This document shows positions 1 to 6,824 of a stretch of 17,098 bases of DNA, piece by piece. The DNA is from Bacteroidales bacterium. GTDB taxonomy: Bacteria; Bacteroidota; Bacteroidia; Bacteroidales; UBA10428. The notes below the pieces were generated by a model. The model saw only the letters and a program-made list of their open reading frames with translations, did not search any database and was not told where the DNA came from. Position 1 is the stretch's first letter. Each line of letters starts with the position of its first letter. A program made the position numbers and the translations under genes. The DNA is taken from NCBI GenBank assembly GCA_016935595.1, contig JAFGQQ010000444.1, positions 1-17,098 of the forward strand, in the 5' to 3' direction.

Positions 1-323
1 ATCATTTGAAGCGGACAAAAAAGCATGTTTCGGATATTACAAGAAACGCATCGGCAAAAAGGTTGAATATGTTTTTACGCTGGATGGTACGAAAAGACAA
101 TAAAGGAGTTGATTTTGGCATTTGGGGCGAAATTTCAACAAAAGATTTATTCATTCCTTTAGATATTCATACAGGTACTGTTGCAAGGAAATTGGGATTA
201 TTGGAAAGAAAGCAAAACGACTGGAAAGCAGTTGAGGAACTGACAAAAATCTTAAGAGATTTTGATCCTGATGATCCCGTTAAATACGATTTTGCCTTGT
301 TTGGAATTGGCGCTTTTGAATAA
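1..323 (+). CDS. TIGR02757 / DUF2400 family protein, C-terminal part only
   Basis: Only the last 106 or so codons are present; the reading frame is open to the left edge, so the gene begins outside the window. The visible part has the conserved run KRLNMFLRWMVR, followed by the segments GVDFGIW, IPLDIHTG, ARKLGL and KQNDWKAVEELT and the ending DPVKYDFALFGIG. I recognise these as the C-terminal half of the TIGR02757 (DUF2400) family, which is usually about 250 residues long. The family is common in Bacteroidota. The D-P-V-K-Y-D-F-A-L-F-G ending recalls the HhH-GPD DNA-glycosylase fold, but no activity is established that I know of. A TTG at position 6 is not a plausible start, because homology continues upstream of it. 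The gene converges with the ABC permease across an 85-nt gap. Confidence 0.85.
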   Translation, partial: HLKRTKKHVSDITRNASAKRLNMFLRWMVRKDNKGVDFGIWGEISTKDLFIPLDIHTGTVARKLGLLERKQNDWKAVEELTKILRDFDPDDPVKYDFALFGIGAFE

Positions 324-356
324 AAATAATTTATTTATGTCGTAATTCATAATTCA

Positions 357-382
357 TTCTCCTTTGCCATTGCTTCGGAGAA
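357..382. terminator. Possible bidirectional hairpin between convergent genes
   Basis: TTCTCC (357-362) pairs perfectly with GGAGAA (377-382) across a 14-nt loop, and a GC pair could form inside it. The hairpin lies between the stop of the DUF2400 gene (323) and the stop of the minus-strand permease (409), which is where a shared terminator would be expected. There is no clean T-tract on either side, so intrinsic termination is only a guess. Confidence 0.35.
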
Positions 383-408
383 CAAAGAAATTTAACATTC
401 ATAATTTT

Positions 409-1752
409 TCAGGCTTTATATCTTATCCACTTCCAAAGTTCTTTATAGGTAGCTTTTTTACCATACATTAAAATGCCAACGCGGTAAATTTTGGCAGCTA
501 TCCATGTGGTTCCCATAAAGGTTAAAACCAGTAAACCCATCGAAAGCCAAAGCTGCCAGTAAGGTACGCCGAACGGGATTCTAACCATCATTACAATCGG
601 GGAAGTAAAAGGAATGAGGGAAAACCAGAATGCAAGTGAACTTTCGGGATTTTGGATGGCATTAATCATTATAAAAATTGCTAGTATTAATGGAATTGTA
701 ACAGGCATCATGAACTGTTGCGTATCAGTATCCTGGTCAGAGGCTGAACCCACAATGGCAAAAAGGGACGCATATAGTAAATAACCAGCCAGGAAATAAA
801 AAATAAATGATCCGATAATTATACCGAAATCAATTTCTTTTAAATAGCCGAATGCTTCAATTAATTCGGGATTAGCTTGTTGCTGTTGGCTAATTTGAGC
901 AGGATGCACAGGTTCAGCAGAAAATATATCTTGAGTTACAACCTGCTCAGAAGAGGGAGTTTTTAATTCCGGGAAAAAGATATTTTGTGAAAAGGATACA
1001 AAGATAATAGTTAAAAGAACCCATAGGGCGAACTGGGTTAATGCAACCAGACCAATGCCAATGATTTTTCCCATCATTAACTGGAAAGGCTTAACCGAAG
1101 AAATGATGATTTCAACTATTCTGCTGGTTTTTTCTTCTAAAACTCCTCTCATTACCGTTGCACCAAAAAGAAAGATAAAAAAGTAAATTAGAAATCCCCC
1201 AATATATCCAACTGCCATTACTACATCGGTATTTCTTTGTTTTTCTTCACCTGTTTCAGTCCAGGTAAATGTATTTACTTTAATATCGGTTTTTATCGAT
1301 TTTAATAGTTCTTCATTTATTCCGTTAGCATTTAATTTTAAACGTTCAATTTCTTTTTCAATAGCACTTTCAATATACATAACAATACCAATATTTGGTT
1401 GTTTGTCCGAAAATAATTGAACTGCATTGGGAACATAACTTACTGTATGTGAAATATAAAGAACAGCATAATATTCGGTATTTTTAAATATTTTTTTAAT
1501 ATTGGTTAAACTAACATTATTTAAATATTGAAAACGGATATATTCTGTTTCAGGGATTTTATTTTGAAATAAATGGGAACTATCAATAACAGCAACAATT
1601 TTTTCTTCTTTGTCTTCCATAGTAGCAAACCACATTGGAAGTATTAAAAATGCTGCAAAAATTACAGGTCCCAAAATGGTCATAATTATGAATGACTTTT
1701 TTCGCACTCTTGTCAGGTATTCACGTGATATAATCAGAAAAATTTTATTCAT
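409..1752 (-). CDS. ABC-2 type transporter permease (NatB-like)
   Basis: A 447-residue inner-membrane protein that would pair with the ATPase encoded 8 nt upstream. A first membrane segment lies at about residues 20-42, after a short cytoplasmic N-terminus. A large extracytoplasmic domain (about 45-175) follows, then a cluster of membrane segments (about 178-200, 227-255, 308-335, 348-366, 375-392 and 400-422). Just after the second segment is the charged motif EEKTSRIVEIIISSVKP (206-222), typical of the NatB/ABC-2 exporter permeases. The loop between the third and fourth segments (about 256-305) is unusually polar and holds the low-complexity stretch QISQQQQ. NatB of Bacillus takes part in sodium export, but the substrate here cannot be read from sequence. 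The gene is last in the run grpE-dnaJ-ATPase-permease. Confidence 0.85.
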   Translation of the reverse strand: MNKIFLIISREYLTRVRKKSFIIMTILGPVIFAAFLILPMWFATMEDKEEKIVAVIDSSHLFQNKIPETEYIRFQYLNNVSLTNIKKIFKNTEYYAVLYISHTVSYVPNAVQLFSDKQPNIGIVMYIESAIEKEIERLKLNANGINEELLKSIKTDIKVNTFTWTETGEEKQRNTDVVMAVGYIGGFLIYFFIFLFGATVMRGVLEEKTSRIVEIIISSVKPFQLMMGKIIGIGLVALTQFALWVLLTIIFVSFSQNIFFPELKTPSSEQVVTQDIFSAEPVHPAQISQQQQANPELIEAFGYLKEIDFGIIIGSFIFYFLAGYLLYASLFAIVGSASDQDTDTQQFMMPVTIPLILAIFIMINAIQNPESSLAFWFSLIPFTSPIVMMVRIPFGVPYWQLWLSMGLLVLTFMGTTWIAAKIYRVGILMYGKKATYKELWKWIRYKA

Positions 1753-1760
1753 TCTTTAAA

Positions 1761-2681
1761 TTAATTTTGACTTTCAACTACTTTTATAAACACGTCATTC
1801 ATACTGGGTATTACTTCAAAATATGAATTTATATGGATTACAGAAATTATAGAAGATAATAATTCGTTTTGCCTAAGTTTTTTATTTGATTTAATCCTTA
1901 CTGTATAATTATTATCCTGATTTTTTTTCTTTTCTATAATATTAAAATTAGAATTTAAAGCAGATTCAAATTTATCATAATCTCCGTCGAATATTAATTC
2001 GTATATGCCTGATTTATATTGGTTTTTTATATTATTGATTTCACCGCTTAAGATATTTTTAGATTTGTTGAGAAGGGTAATATGATCGCAAAGTTCTTCA
2101 ACCGATTCCATATTATGTGTCGAAAATATAACTGTAGCCCCTTTATTACGAAGCTCCAGAATTTCATTTTTAAGTAAATTGGCATTTATGGGGTCAAAAC
2201 CTGCGAAAGGCTCGTCAAAAATTAACAATTCGGGTTCATGCACCACAGTTGAGATAAATTGAACTTTTTGCTGCATGCCTTTTGAAAGTTCTTCAATTTT
2301 TTTATTCCACCAGCCCTGAATTTCAAATTTGCTAAACCAATAGGATAGTCTTTTAAAGGCTTCTTTTTTTGCTAATCCTTTTAGTTGTGCAAGGTACATT
2401 GTTTGTTCACCAACCTTCATTTTTTTGTAAAGGCCTCTTTCTTCCGGCAGATAACCGATATTTAAAATATCCTCCTGGTTTAATTTTTTACCTTTAAATA
2501 TAAGTACACCCGAGTCGGGTGCAGTTATTTGGTTTATAATTCTCAGCAATGTTGTTTTCCCTGCACCGTTTGGGCCTAATAATCCAAATATACTTCCTTT
2601 ATTAACAGTAATGCTTACTTGGTCTAAAGCCAGGTGATTGGAATAATTTTTTATTATATTTTTCGCACAGAAAAATTCCAT
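1761..2681 (-). CDS. ABC transporter ATP-binding protein (NatA-like)
   Basis: A 306-residue ABC ATPase with every catalytic motif: Walker A GPNGAGKTT (36-44), signature LSKGM (132-136), Walker B LLIFDEP (152-158) and the switch histidine in STHN (H189). The LSKGM signature and the roughly 80-residue tail after the nucleotide-binding domain (about 220-306, DUF4162-like) are typical of ATPases that partner ABC-2 permeases such as NatB. It would power export by the permease immediately downstream. It begins 78 nt after the dnaJ stop. That gap holds only AT-rich sequence with no convincing terminator or -7 box, so readthrough from grpE-dnaJ is likely but unproven. The substrate is unknown. Confidence 0.9.
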   Translation of the reverse strand: MEFFCAKNIIKNYSNHLALDQVSITVNKGSIFGLLGPNGAGKTTLLRIINQITAPDSGVLIFKGKKLNQEDILNIGYLPEERGLYKKMKVGEQTMYLAQLKGLAKKEAFKRLSYWFSKFEIQGWWNKKIEELSKGMQQKVQFISTVVHEPELLIFDEPFAGFDPINANLLKNEILELRNKGATVIFSTHNMESVEELCDHITLLNKSKNILSGEINNIKNQYKSGIYELIFDGDYDKFESALNSNFNIIEKKKNQDNNYTVRIKSNKKLRQNELLSSIISVIHINSYFEVIPSMNDVFIKVVESQN

Positions 2682-2759
2682 TTTTTAAAATATCGCTAAA
2701 GCTAATTATAAAAAAAGATTTTATGCTTCAGAAGATAACAAATTATAAATTATAAATAA

Positions 2760-3908
2760 TCAATTAAAAAAATTTCTCATGCGATTGAAAAAATTTTTTT
2801 CATTAGAATCAGGCTGAGGAGTAAAATTATCTGAATAATATAATTTTTGTATAAGGTTCATTTCTTCTTTTGTTAGTTTTTTTGGTATCCAAACATTAGT
2901 TGTTACCAGCAGGTCTCCTCTGCCATAACCGTTTACTTCGGGCAATCCTTTTCCTCTAAGTCTTAAAATATTACCGGGCTGAGTGCCTGGTTCGATTTTA
3001 ATTTTTACTTTTCCTTCAACAGTTGGAATTTCTATCTGATCGCCAAGTGCTGCTTGGGGAATGCTTAGATATAAATTATATAATAAGTCATTTCCATCTC
3101 GTATTAATTCAGGATGTTTTTCTTCTTCTATTAATATAAGCAAGTCTCCGTTAATTCCGCCTCTTCGGGCAGCATTCCCTTTTCCCGATACCGAAAGTTG
3201 CATGCCTTCAGCAACACCTGCCGGGATGTTAATTTTCACAACTTCATTATCTTTAACAATACCCTCCCCATAACACACATTGCATTTTTTAGTTATGATT
3301 TTACCTTCTCCACCGCAAGTTGGACAAATAGAGGTTGACTGCATCTGTCCCAAGAATGTATTTGAAATGCGGGTTACATGTCCCGATCCGTTACATGTAT
3401 GGCAAGTGCTATGTGAAGAACTGTCTGCTGCACCAGTTCCGTTGCAAGCATTACACTGAACGTATTTATTGACTTTAAGTTTTTTCTCGACTCCTTTTGC
3501 TATTTCCTGTAAAGTTAGTTTTACTTTTACACGCAGATTTGATCCCTTATTAACTCTCTTGGAACGACGGCCCGATCCAAAACCAAAACCAAATGCATCT
3601 CCAAAATGTCCTCCGAAAATATCTCCAAAACTTTCAAAAATATCTTCTATGGTCATGCCTCCGCCAAATCCTCCACCGGCGCTTCCAACCCCTGCATGTC
3701 CGTAACGGTCATATCTCGATCTTTTTTCAGGATTACTTAAAACCTCATATGCTTCAGCGGCTTCCTTAAATTTTTCTTCAGCATCTTTATCCCCGGGATT
3801 TTTATCCGGATGATATTTTAAAGCTTGTTTACGGTAGGCTTTTTTTATTTCTTCAGTCGAAGCGTTTTTTTGTATTTCTAAAATTTCGTAATAATCTCTT
3901 TTAGCCAT
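2760..3908 (-). CDS. dnaJ: Chaperone protein DnaJ (Hsp40)
   Basis: A type I J-protein of 382 residues, close to the usual length. The J domain (1-70) carries the HPD motif at 33-35, which stimulates DnaK ATPase. A Gly/Phe-rich linker spans about 72-113. Four zinc-binding CxxCxGxG repeats start at C152, C169, C195 and C209: [24 protein letters not shown] and CNVCYGEG. The C-terminal substrate-binding domains follow, with family landmarks [16 protein letters not shown] and GRGDLLV. It delivers unfolded polypeptides to DnaK in the cytoplasm. It lies 45 nt after grpE on the same strand, the usual chaperone pairing; dnaK itself is not in the window. The leader between the two genes contains a small hairpin, annotated separately. 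Confidence 0.98.
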   Translation of the reverse strand: MAKRDYYEILEIQKNASTEEIKKAYRKQALKYHPDKNPGDKDAEEKFKEAAEAYEVLSNPEKRSRYDRYGHAGVGSAGGGFGGGMTIEDIFESFGDIFGGHFGDAFGFGFGSGRRSKRVNKGSNLRVKVKLTLQEIAKGVEKKLKVNKYVQCNACNGTGAADSSSHSTCHTCNGSGHVTRISNTFLGQMQSTSICPTCGGEGKIITKKCNVCYGEGIVKDNEVVKINIPAGVAEGMQLSVSGKGNAARRGGINGDLLILIEEEKHPELIRDGNDLLYNLYLSIPQAALGDQIEIPTVEGKVKIKIEPGTQPGNILRLRGKGLPEVNGYGRGDLLVTTNVWIPKKLTKEEMNLIQKLYYSDNFTPQPDSNEKNFFNRMRNFFN

Positions 3909-3924
3909 TATTTTTAATTAGATA

Positions 3925-3945
3925 TAATTCCTTTATTGGGAATTA
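3925..3945 (-). promoter_or_regulatory. Hairpin in the grpE-dnaJ leader
   Basis: TAATTCC (3925-3931) and GGAATTA (3939-3945) form a perfect 7-bp stem with a 7-nt loop, 17 nt upstream of the dnaJ start codon in the mRNA sense. It could be a processing or stability element, or it could hinder dnaJ translation, but nothing in the sequence decides this. In the mRNA the 3' arm contains AAGGA, which is too far from the ATG to act as a normal ribosome-binding site. Confidence 0.35.
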
Positions 3946-3953
3946 AGTTATCG

Positions 3954-4538
3954 TTACTCGCCAATTACAACTTTGGCAAATCTTACTACTTTTTCATTCA
4001 GGTAATATCCTTTTTCAATCACATCAACAATTTTGCCTTTAAGTTTATTTTCTGGTGCGGGAATTTTGGTCACTGCTTCATGAATATCCATATTAAAATC
4101 CTGATGAAGGGCTTCAATTTCTTTAAGTCCTTTTTGTGTGATAAAATTTTTGAATTTGTTATTTATCAGTTCCATGCCTTCTTTTATAGCTTTTAAATCT
4201 CTTGCTTCATTTATGTTGTTTATAGCTCTTTCAAAATCGTCAATAACCGGTAAAAGGTCTTTGAGCACCTCTTCACTTGCATATCTGGTTATATCCATTT
4301 TTTCTTTCAAGGTACGTTTTCTATAGTTGTCAAATTCGGCTGACAGGCGCAAGTATTTGTCGTGCAATTCTTCCAAATCCTTTTCTTTCGATTTAAGTTC
4401 TTTTTTCAGTTTTTCAATTTTGCTTTCAGGTGATTTAGTTTTGGATGATTTTTTAATTGCTTTCCCCTTCATTTTGTCATCCTTAACTGAATCTTTGACA
4501 GAAGTATCTTTACTTTCTATTTCTTTGCTCTTATCCAT
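3954..4538 (-). CDS. grpE: Nucleotide exchange factor GrpE
   Basis: A 194-residue GrpE. The first 35 or so residues are a low-complexity Lys/Ser/Asp-rich tail. A long charged helix follows (about 40-80) that forms the dimeric coiled coil, with the family motif EFDNYRKRT at about 89-97. Further landmarks are LLPVIDDFERA, KEGMELI and, in the C-terminal beta domain, MDIHEAV, GKIVDVIEKGY and VRFAKVVIGE at the very end. GrpE releases ADP from DnaK so that the chaperone cycle can restart. It heads the grpE-dnaJ unit, and its promoter should lie in the 354-nt gap to murA. The ATG at 4538 gives a normal length. Confidence 0.97.
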   Translation of the reverse strand: MDKSKEIESKDTSVKDSVKDDKMKGKAIKKSSKTKSPESKIEKLKKELKSKEKDLEELHDKYLRLSAEFDNYRKRTLKEKMDITRYASEEVLKDLLPVIDDFERAINNINEARDLKAIKEGMELINNKFKNFITQKGLKEIEALHQDFNMDIHEAVTKIPAPENKLKGKIVDVIEKGYYLNEKVVRFAKVVIGE

Positions 4539-4579
4539 CTGTTTATTTTCTTTTAAAGTAAATACTAATTAAATATCTC

Positions 4580-4603
4580 TTTTTAGCAATTGATAGCTAA
4601 AAA
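4580..4603. promoter_or_regulatory. Palindrome upstream of grpE, possible operator
   Basis: TTTTTAGC (4580-4587) is a perfect inverted repeat of GCTAAAAA (4596-4603), separated by 8 nt and lying 42-65 nt upstream of the grpE start codon. The outer TTAGC...GCTAA resembles the ends of the CIRCE heat-shock operator (TTAGCACTC-N9-GAGTGCTAA), but the inner ACTC/GAGT halves are missing and the spacing is shorter. A regulator site or an mRNA hairpin is possible; true CIRCE is unlikely. Confidence 0.3.
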
Positions 4604-4773
4604 CGAATTAAAATTTATAAATTTAATAATATTGAATTAAGCATATTTCAAATCTTTTGCCAATTAACGATTAACGACATTTTGACATGCTGGAATTATG
4701 TGGAATAATTTGTTAAGGCTATGTTTTAAATTATATATGATTTGAGTTTTATTTATTCTGTGATATACCTGCT

Positions 4774-4852
4774 GGAATAATGGAATGATGGAATATTGGA
4801 TAATAAATTATTTAGACCTCATTATTGCAACATTCCAGTATTCCATTTATCC
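4774..4852. repeat. Inverted pair of degenerate 8-nt tandem arrays
   Basis: Four octamers run head to tail on the plus strand: GGAATAAT (4774), GGAATGAT (4782), GGAATATT (4790) and GGATAATA (4798). After a 15-nt spacer (4806-4820), four octamers of the same type occur on the minus strand: GGATAAAT (4852-4845), GGAATACT (4844-4837), GGAATGTT (4836-4829) and GCAATAAT (4828-4821). The 21-nt cores 4779-4799 and 4827-4847 are complementary at 17 of 21 positions, so a long imperfect hairpin could form. It sits 41 nt beyond the murA stop and may help end that transcript. No T-tract is evident. Confidence 0.75.
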
Positions 4853-4892
4853 TATTCATATTATATTCTCTTTAAATTACAGCCTTTGTTGT

Positions 4893-6200
4893 TTAGCTAA
4901 TTCGTTCAATATTAGCGCCAATATTATTTAATCTTTTTTCAATATTCTGGTAACCCCGGTCAATTTGGTCAATATTATGGATATAGCTTGTTCCCTCGGC
5001 AGACAGGGCTGCAATTAATAGAGCAACACCGGCCCTTATATCAGGCGAGGTCATGTTGGTAGCTCTTAACGGAAACTGATTATTTAATCCAATTACGGTT
5101 GCCCTGTGAGGATCACATAAAATAATCTGGGCACCCATGTCAATTAATTTATCAACAAAAAATAACCTGCTTTCGAACATTTTCTGATGAATTAAAACAC
5201 TTCCTTTAGCCTGGGTAGCTACAACAAGTATAATACTTAACAAATCCGGTGTCAGTCCTGGCCAGGGAGCATCGGCAATCGTCATGATCGAGCCATCAAT
5301 AAAAGTTTCAATTTCATAATATTCATGCGATGGGACATGAATATCGTCGTTAATTTGTTCAATTGTTATTCCTAATCGCCTGAATGAATCAGGTATTATT
5401 CCTAAATTATGGTATGATACGTTTTTTATGTTAATATCCGACTTAGTCATGGCTGCTAATCCTATAAAACTGCCCACTTCAATCATATCAGGAAGCACAG
5501 TATGTTCACAACCTTTTAGTTCTTTAACTCCTTCAATTATTAAAAGATTCGATCCGACTCCACTGATATTGGCTCCCATGCAGATTAACATTTTACATAA
5601 TTGCTGAATATAAGGTTCGCATGCCGCATTATAAATTGTGGTTTTACCTTTTGCCAGTACTGCAGCCATAATTATGTTAGCTGTTCCTGTAACCGATGCT
5701 TCATCTAAAAGCATGTAGGTGCCTGCCAGGTTTGTTGATTTAATTTGATAAAAATGGGTTTTTTCATCGTATATAAATCCTGCACCTAATTTTCGAAGCC
5801 CTATAAAATGTGTGTCCACCCTTCTCCTTCCAATTTTATCACCACCCGGATTTGGAATTTGGGCAAAGCCAAAACGGATCAGTAAAGGACCTATAATCAT
5901 GATCGATCCTCTTAAACAAATTGCTTTTTTTCTGTAATCTTCAGAATATAAGTAGTCAGGATTGAGATTATTGGCCTGAAATGAATAAGAGGAATTATTT
6001 ATTTTTTCAATGGAGATGCCTAAATTTTTTAATAGACTAATTAAATTATTTACGTCAGCAATGTCGGGAATATTATGGATTATAATTTTTTCTGTTGTTA
6101 GTAATGTGGCACATAAAACTTGCAAAACTTCATTTTTTGATCCTTGCGGGACTATATCCCCCTTTAGTCTTTTTCCGCCTTCGATTTTAAATGTGCCCAT
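4893..6200 (-). CDS. murA: UDP-N-acetylglucosamine 1-carboxyvinyltransferase
   Basis: A 435-residue MurA, which transfers enolpyruvate from PEP to UDP-GlcNAc in the cytoplasm, the first committed step of peptidoglycan synthesis. Conserved residues visible are K22 and N23 (GSKNEVL), the LRGS segment near R97, the active-site loop PGGDKIGRRRVD (118-129), an Asp near residue 319 in LTPDLL (equivalent to the catalytic Asp of FPTD in E. coli), the Arg near 388 in PDIRAG, and the C-terminal HNIDQIDRGYQNIEKRL. The loop Cys (Cys115 of E. coli) is Asp (D121). As in mycobacterial and chlamydial MurA, this substitution is compatible with activity but removes the fosfomycin target. Length and ends match the family. 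It follows DUF4290 by 24 nt and is probably cotranscribed with it. Confidence 0.95.
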   Translation of the reverse strand: MGTFKIEGGKRLKGDIVPQGSKNEVLQVLCATLLTTEKIIIHNIPDIADVNNLISLLKNLGISIEKINNSSYSFQANNLNPDYLYSEDYRKKAICLRGSIMIIGPLLIRFGFAQIPNPGGDKIGRRRVDTHFIGLRKLGAGFIYDEKTHFYQIKSTNLAGTYMLLDEASVTGTANIIMAAVLAKGKTTIYNAACEPYIQQLCKMLICMGANISGVGSNLLIIEGVKELKGCEHTVLPDMIEVGSFIGLAAMTKSDINIKNVSYHNLGIIPDSFRRLGITIEQINDDIHVPSHEYYEIETFIDGSIMTIADAPWPGLTPDLLSIILVVATQAKGSVLIHQKMFESRLFFVDKLIDMGAQIILCDPHRATVIGLNNQFPLRATNMTSPDIRAGVALLIAALSAEGTSYIHNIDQIDRGYQNIEKRLNNIGANIERIS

Positions 6201-6224
6201 ATATAAATTTTATAATATACAGGA

Positions 6225-6818
6225 TCATTTTTTAGGTCTTATAAGCCTTTTTCTTTTCGATTTAGCTAAGATTTCTTTTGTTTCAGAGAGCTTAAGATCC
6301 TCTTCATCAATTGATATTTTGCTTTTCGATAATTCTTTTAAATCTTTAAAAATAACCCAATCATCAACCGAATCTTTATTCCAAGTTAAGTAAGATTTTT
6401 TCATATGATTTGCAATAACCTGAATTAAAGCTTCTTTTTCCTCACTTTCTGGCATTTCAACCGCTCTTTCAATTAAAAGTTCTATTACTCTTCCGTAGTG
6501 TTTGTACCTGATTTCGTTAATATTGTAATCAACCGGACGTGGTTTTGAAGTGAACGTTTCTCTGGCAGGAAGATCGTAGGGGTAGTCAATATCTAATTTA
6601 AAATCGGACATAATGGCAAGATGATCCCATAATTTATGTTTAAAGTCACTTATATCTCTTAAGTGAGGATTCATATTACCCATAATTTGAATTATTGCTT
6701 TTGCCAAATCATTTCTTTCTTCTTTGTCTTTTATGGAAACGATATAGTCAACCATTTTTTGTATGTTTCTTCCGTATTCGGGTAGCGAGAGTTTTTTTCT
6801 GCTGGTATTATAGTCCAT
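6225..6818 (-). CDS. DUF4290 family protein
   Basis: A 197-residue soluble protein without signal peptide or membrane segment. I recognise the family from MDYNTSRKKLSLPEYGRN at the start, MGNMNPHLRD (about 46-55), FKHKLWDHL (59-67) and the segment YKHYGRVIELLIERAV (about 105-120). The tail (about 165-197) is very rich in Lys and Arg and may bind nucleic acid or be disordered. The family is, to my knowledge, restricted to Bacteroidota and has no assigned function. It sits between uvrD (6 nt) and murA (24 nt) on one strand, so the three are probably one transcript. The tight spacing suggests a shared growth-related role, but no mechanism can be read here. Confidence 0.85.
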   Translation of the reverse strand: MDYNTSRKKLSLPEYGRNIQKMVDYIVSIKDKEERNDLAKAIIQIMGNMNPHLRDISDFKHKLWDHLAIMSDFKLDIDYPYDLPARETFTSKPRPVDYNINEIRYKHYGRVIELLIERAVEMPESEEKEALIQVIANHMKKSYLTWNKDSVDDWVIFKDLKELSKSKISIDEEDLKLSETKEILAKSKRKRLIRPKK

Positions 6819-6824
6819 TTTTTA

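Larger units (their letters stand above)
4539..4892. other. 354-nt gene-free region between grpE and murA
   Basis: No credible ORF, tRNA or other RNA gene was seen. The region is very AT-rich. It holds the palindrome near the grpE start (4580-4603), a short direct repeat of ATTAACG around 4660-4680, two GGAAT-type octamers near 4692-4709, and the inverted pair of octamer arrays at 4774-4852. It must contain the grpE promoter on the minus strand and the end of the murA transcript. I could not find a good TAnnTTTG box in the grpE direction. The word TGCTGGAAT occurs twice, at 4688 and 4770. Confidence 0.7.

Noticed and set aside
2735..2757. Direct repeat of ATTATAA between dnaJ and the ABC ATPase as a possible promoter or operator
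   Set aside because: It is simple AT-rich sequence; no TAnnTTTG box in the right direction was found, and such repeats are expected by chance here.
3469..3705. Proline-rich plus-strand ORF
   Set aside because: It is antisense to the Gly/Phe-rich and zinc-finger part of dnaJ; glycine codons read backwards give proline.
4580..4603. Genuine CIRCE operator
   Set aside because: Only the outer five bases of each half match, and the total span is 18 rather than 27 nt, so it is kept only as an unnamed palindrome.
4774..4852. CRISPR-like array
   Set aside because: Units are 8 nt, tandem without unique spacers, and on both strands; there are no cas genes.
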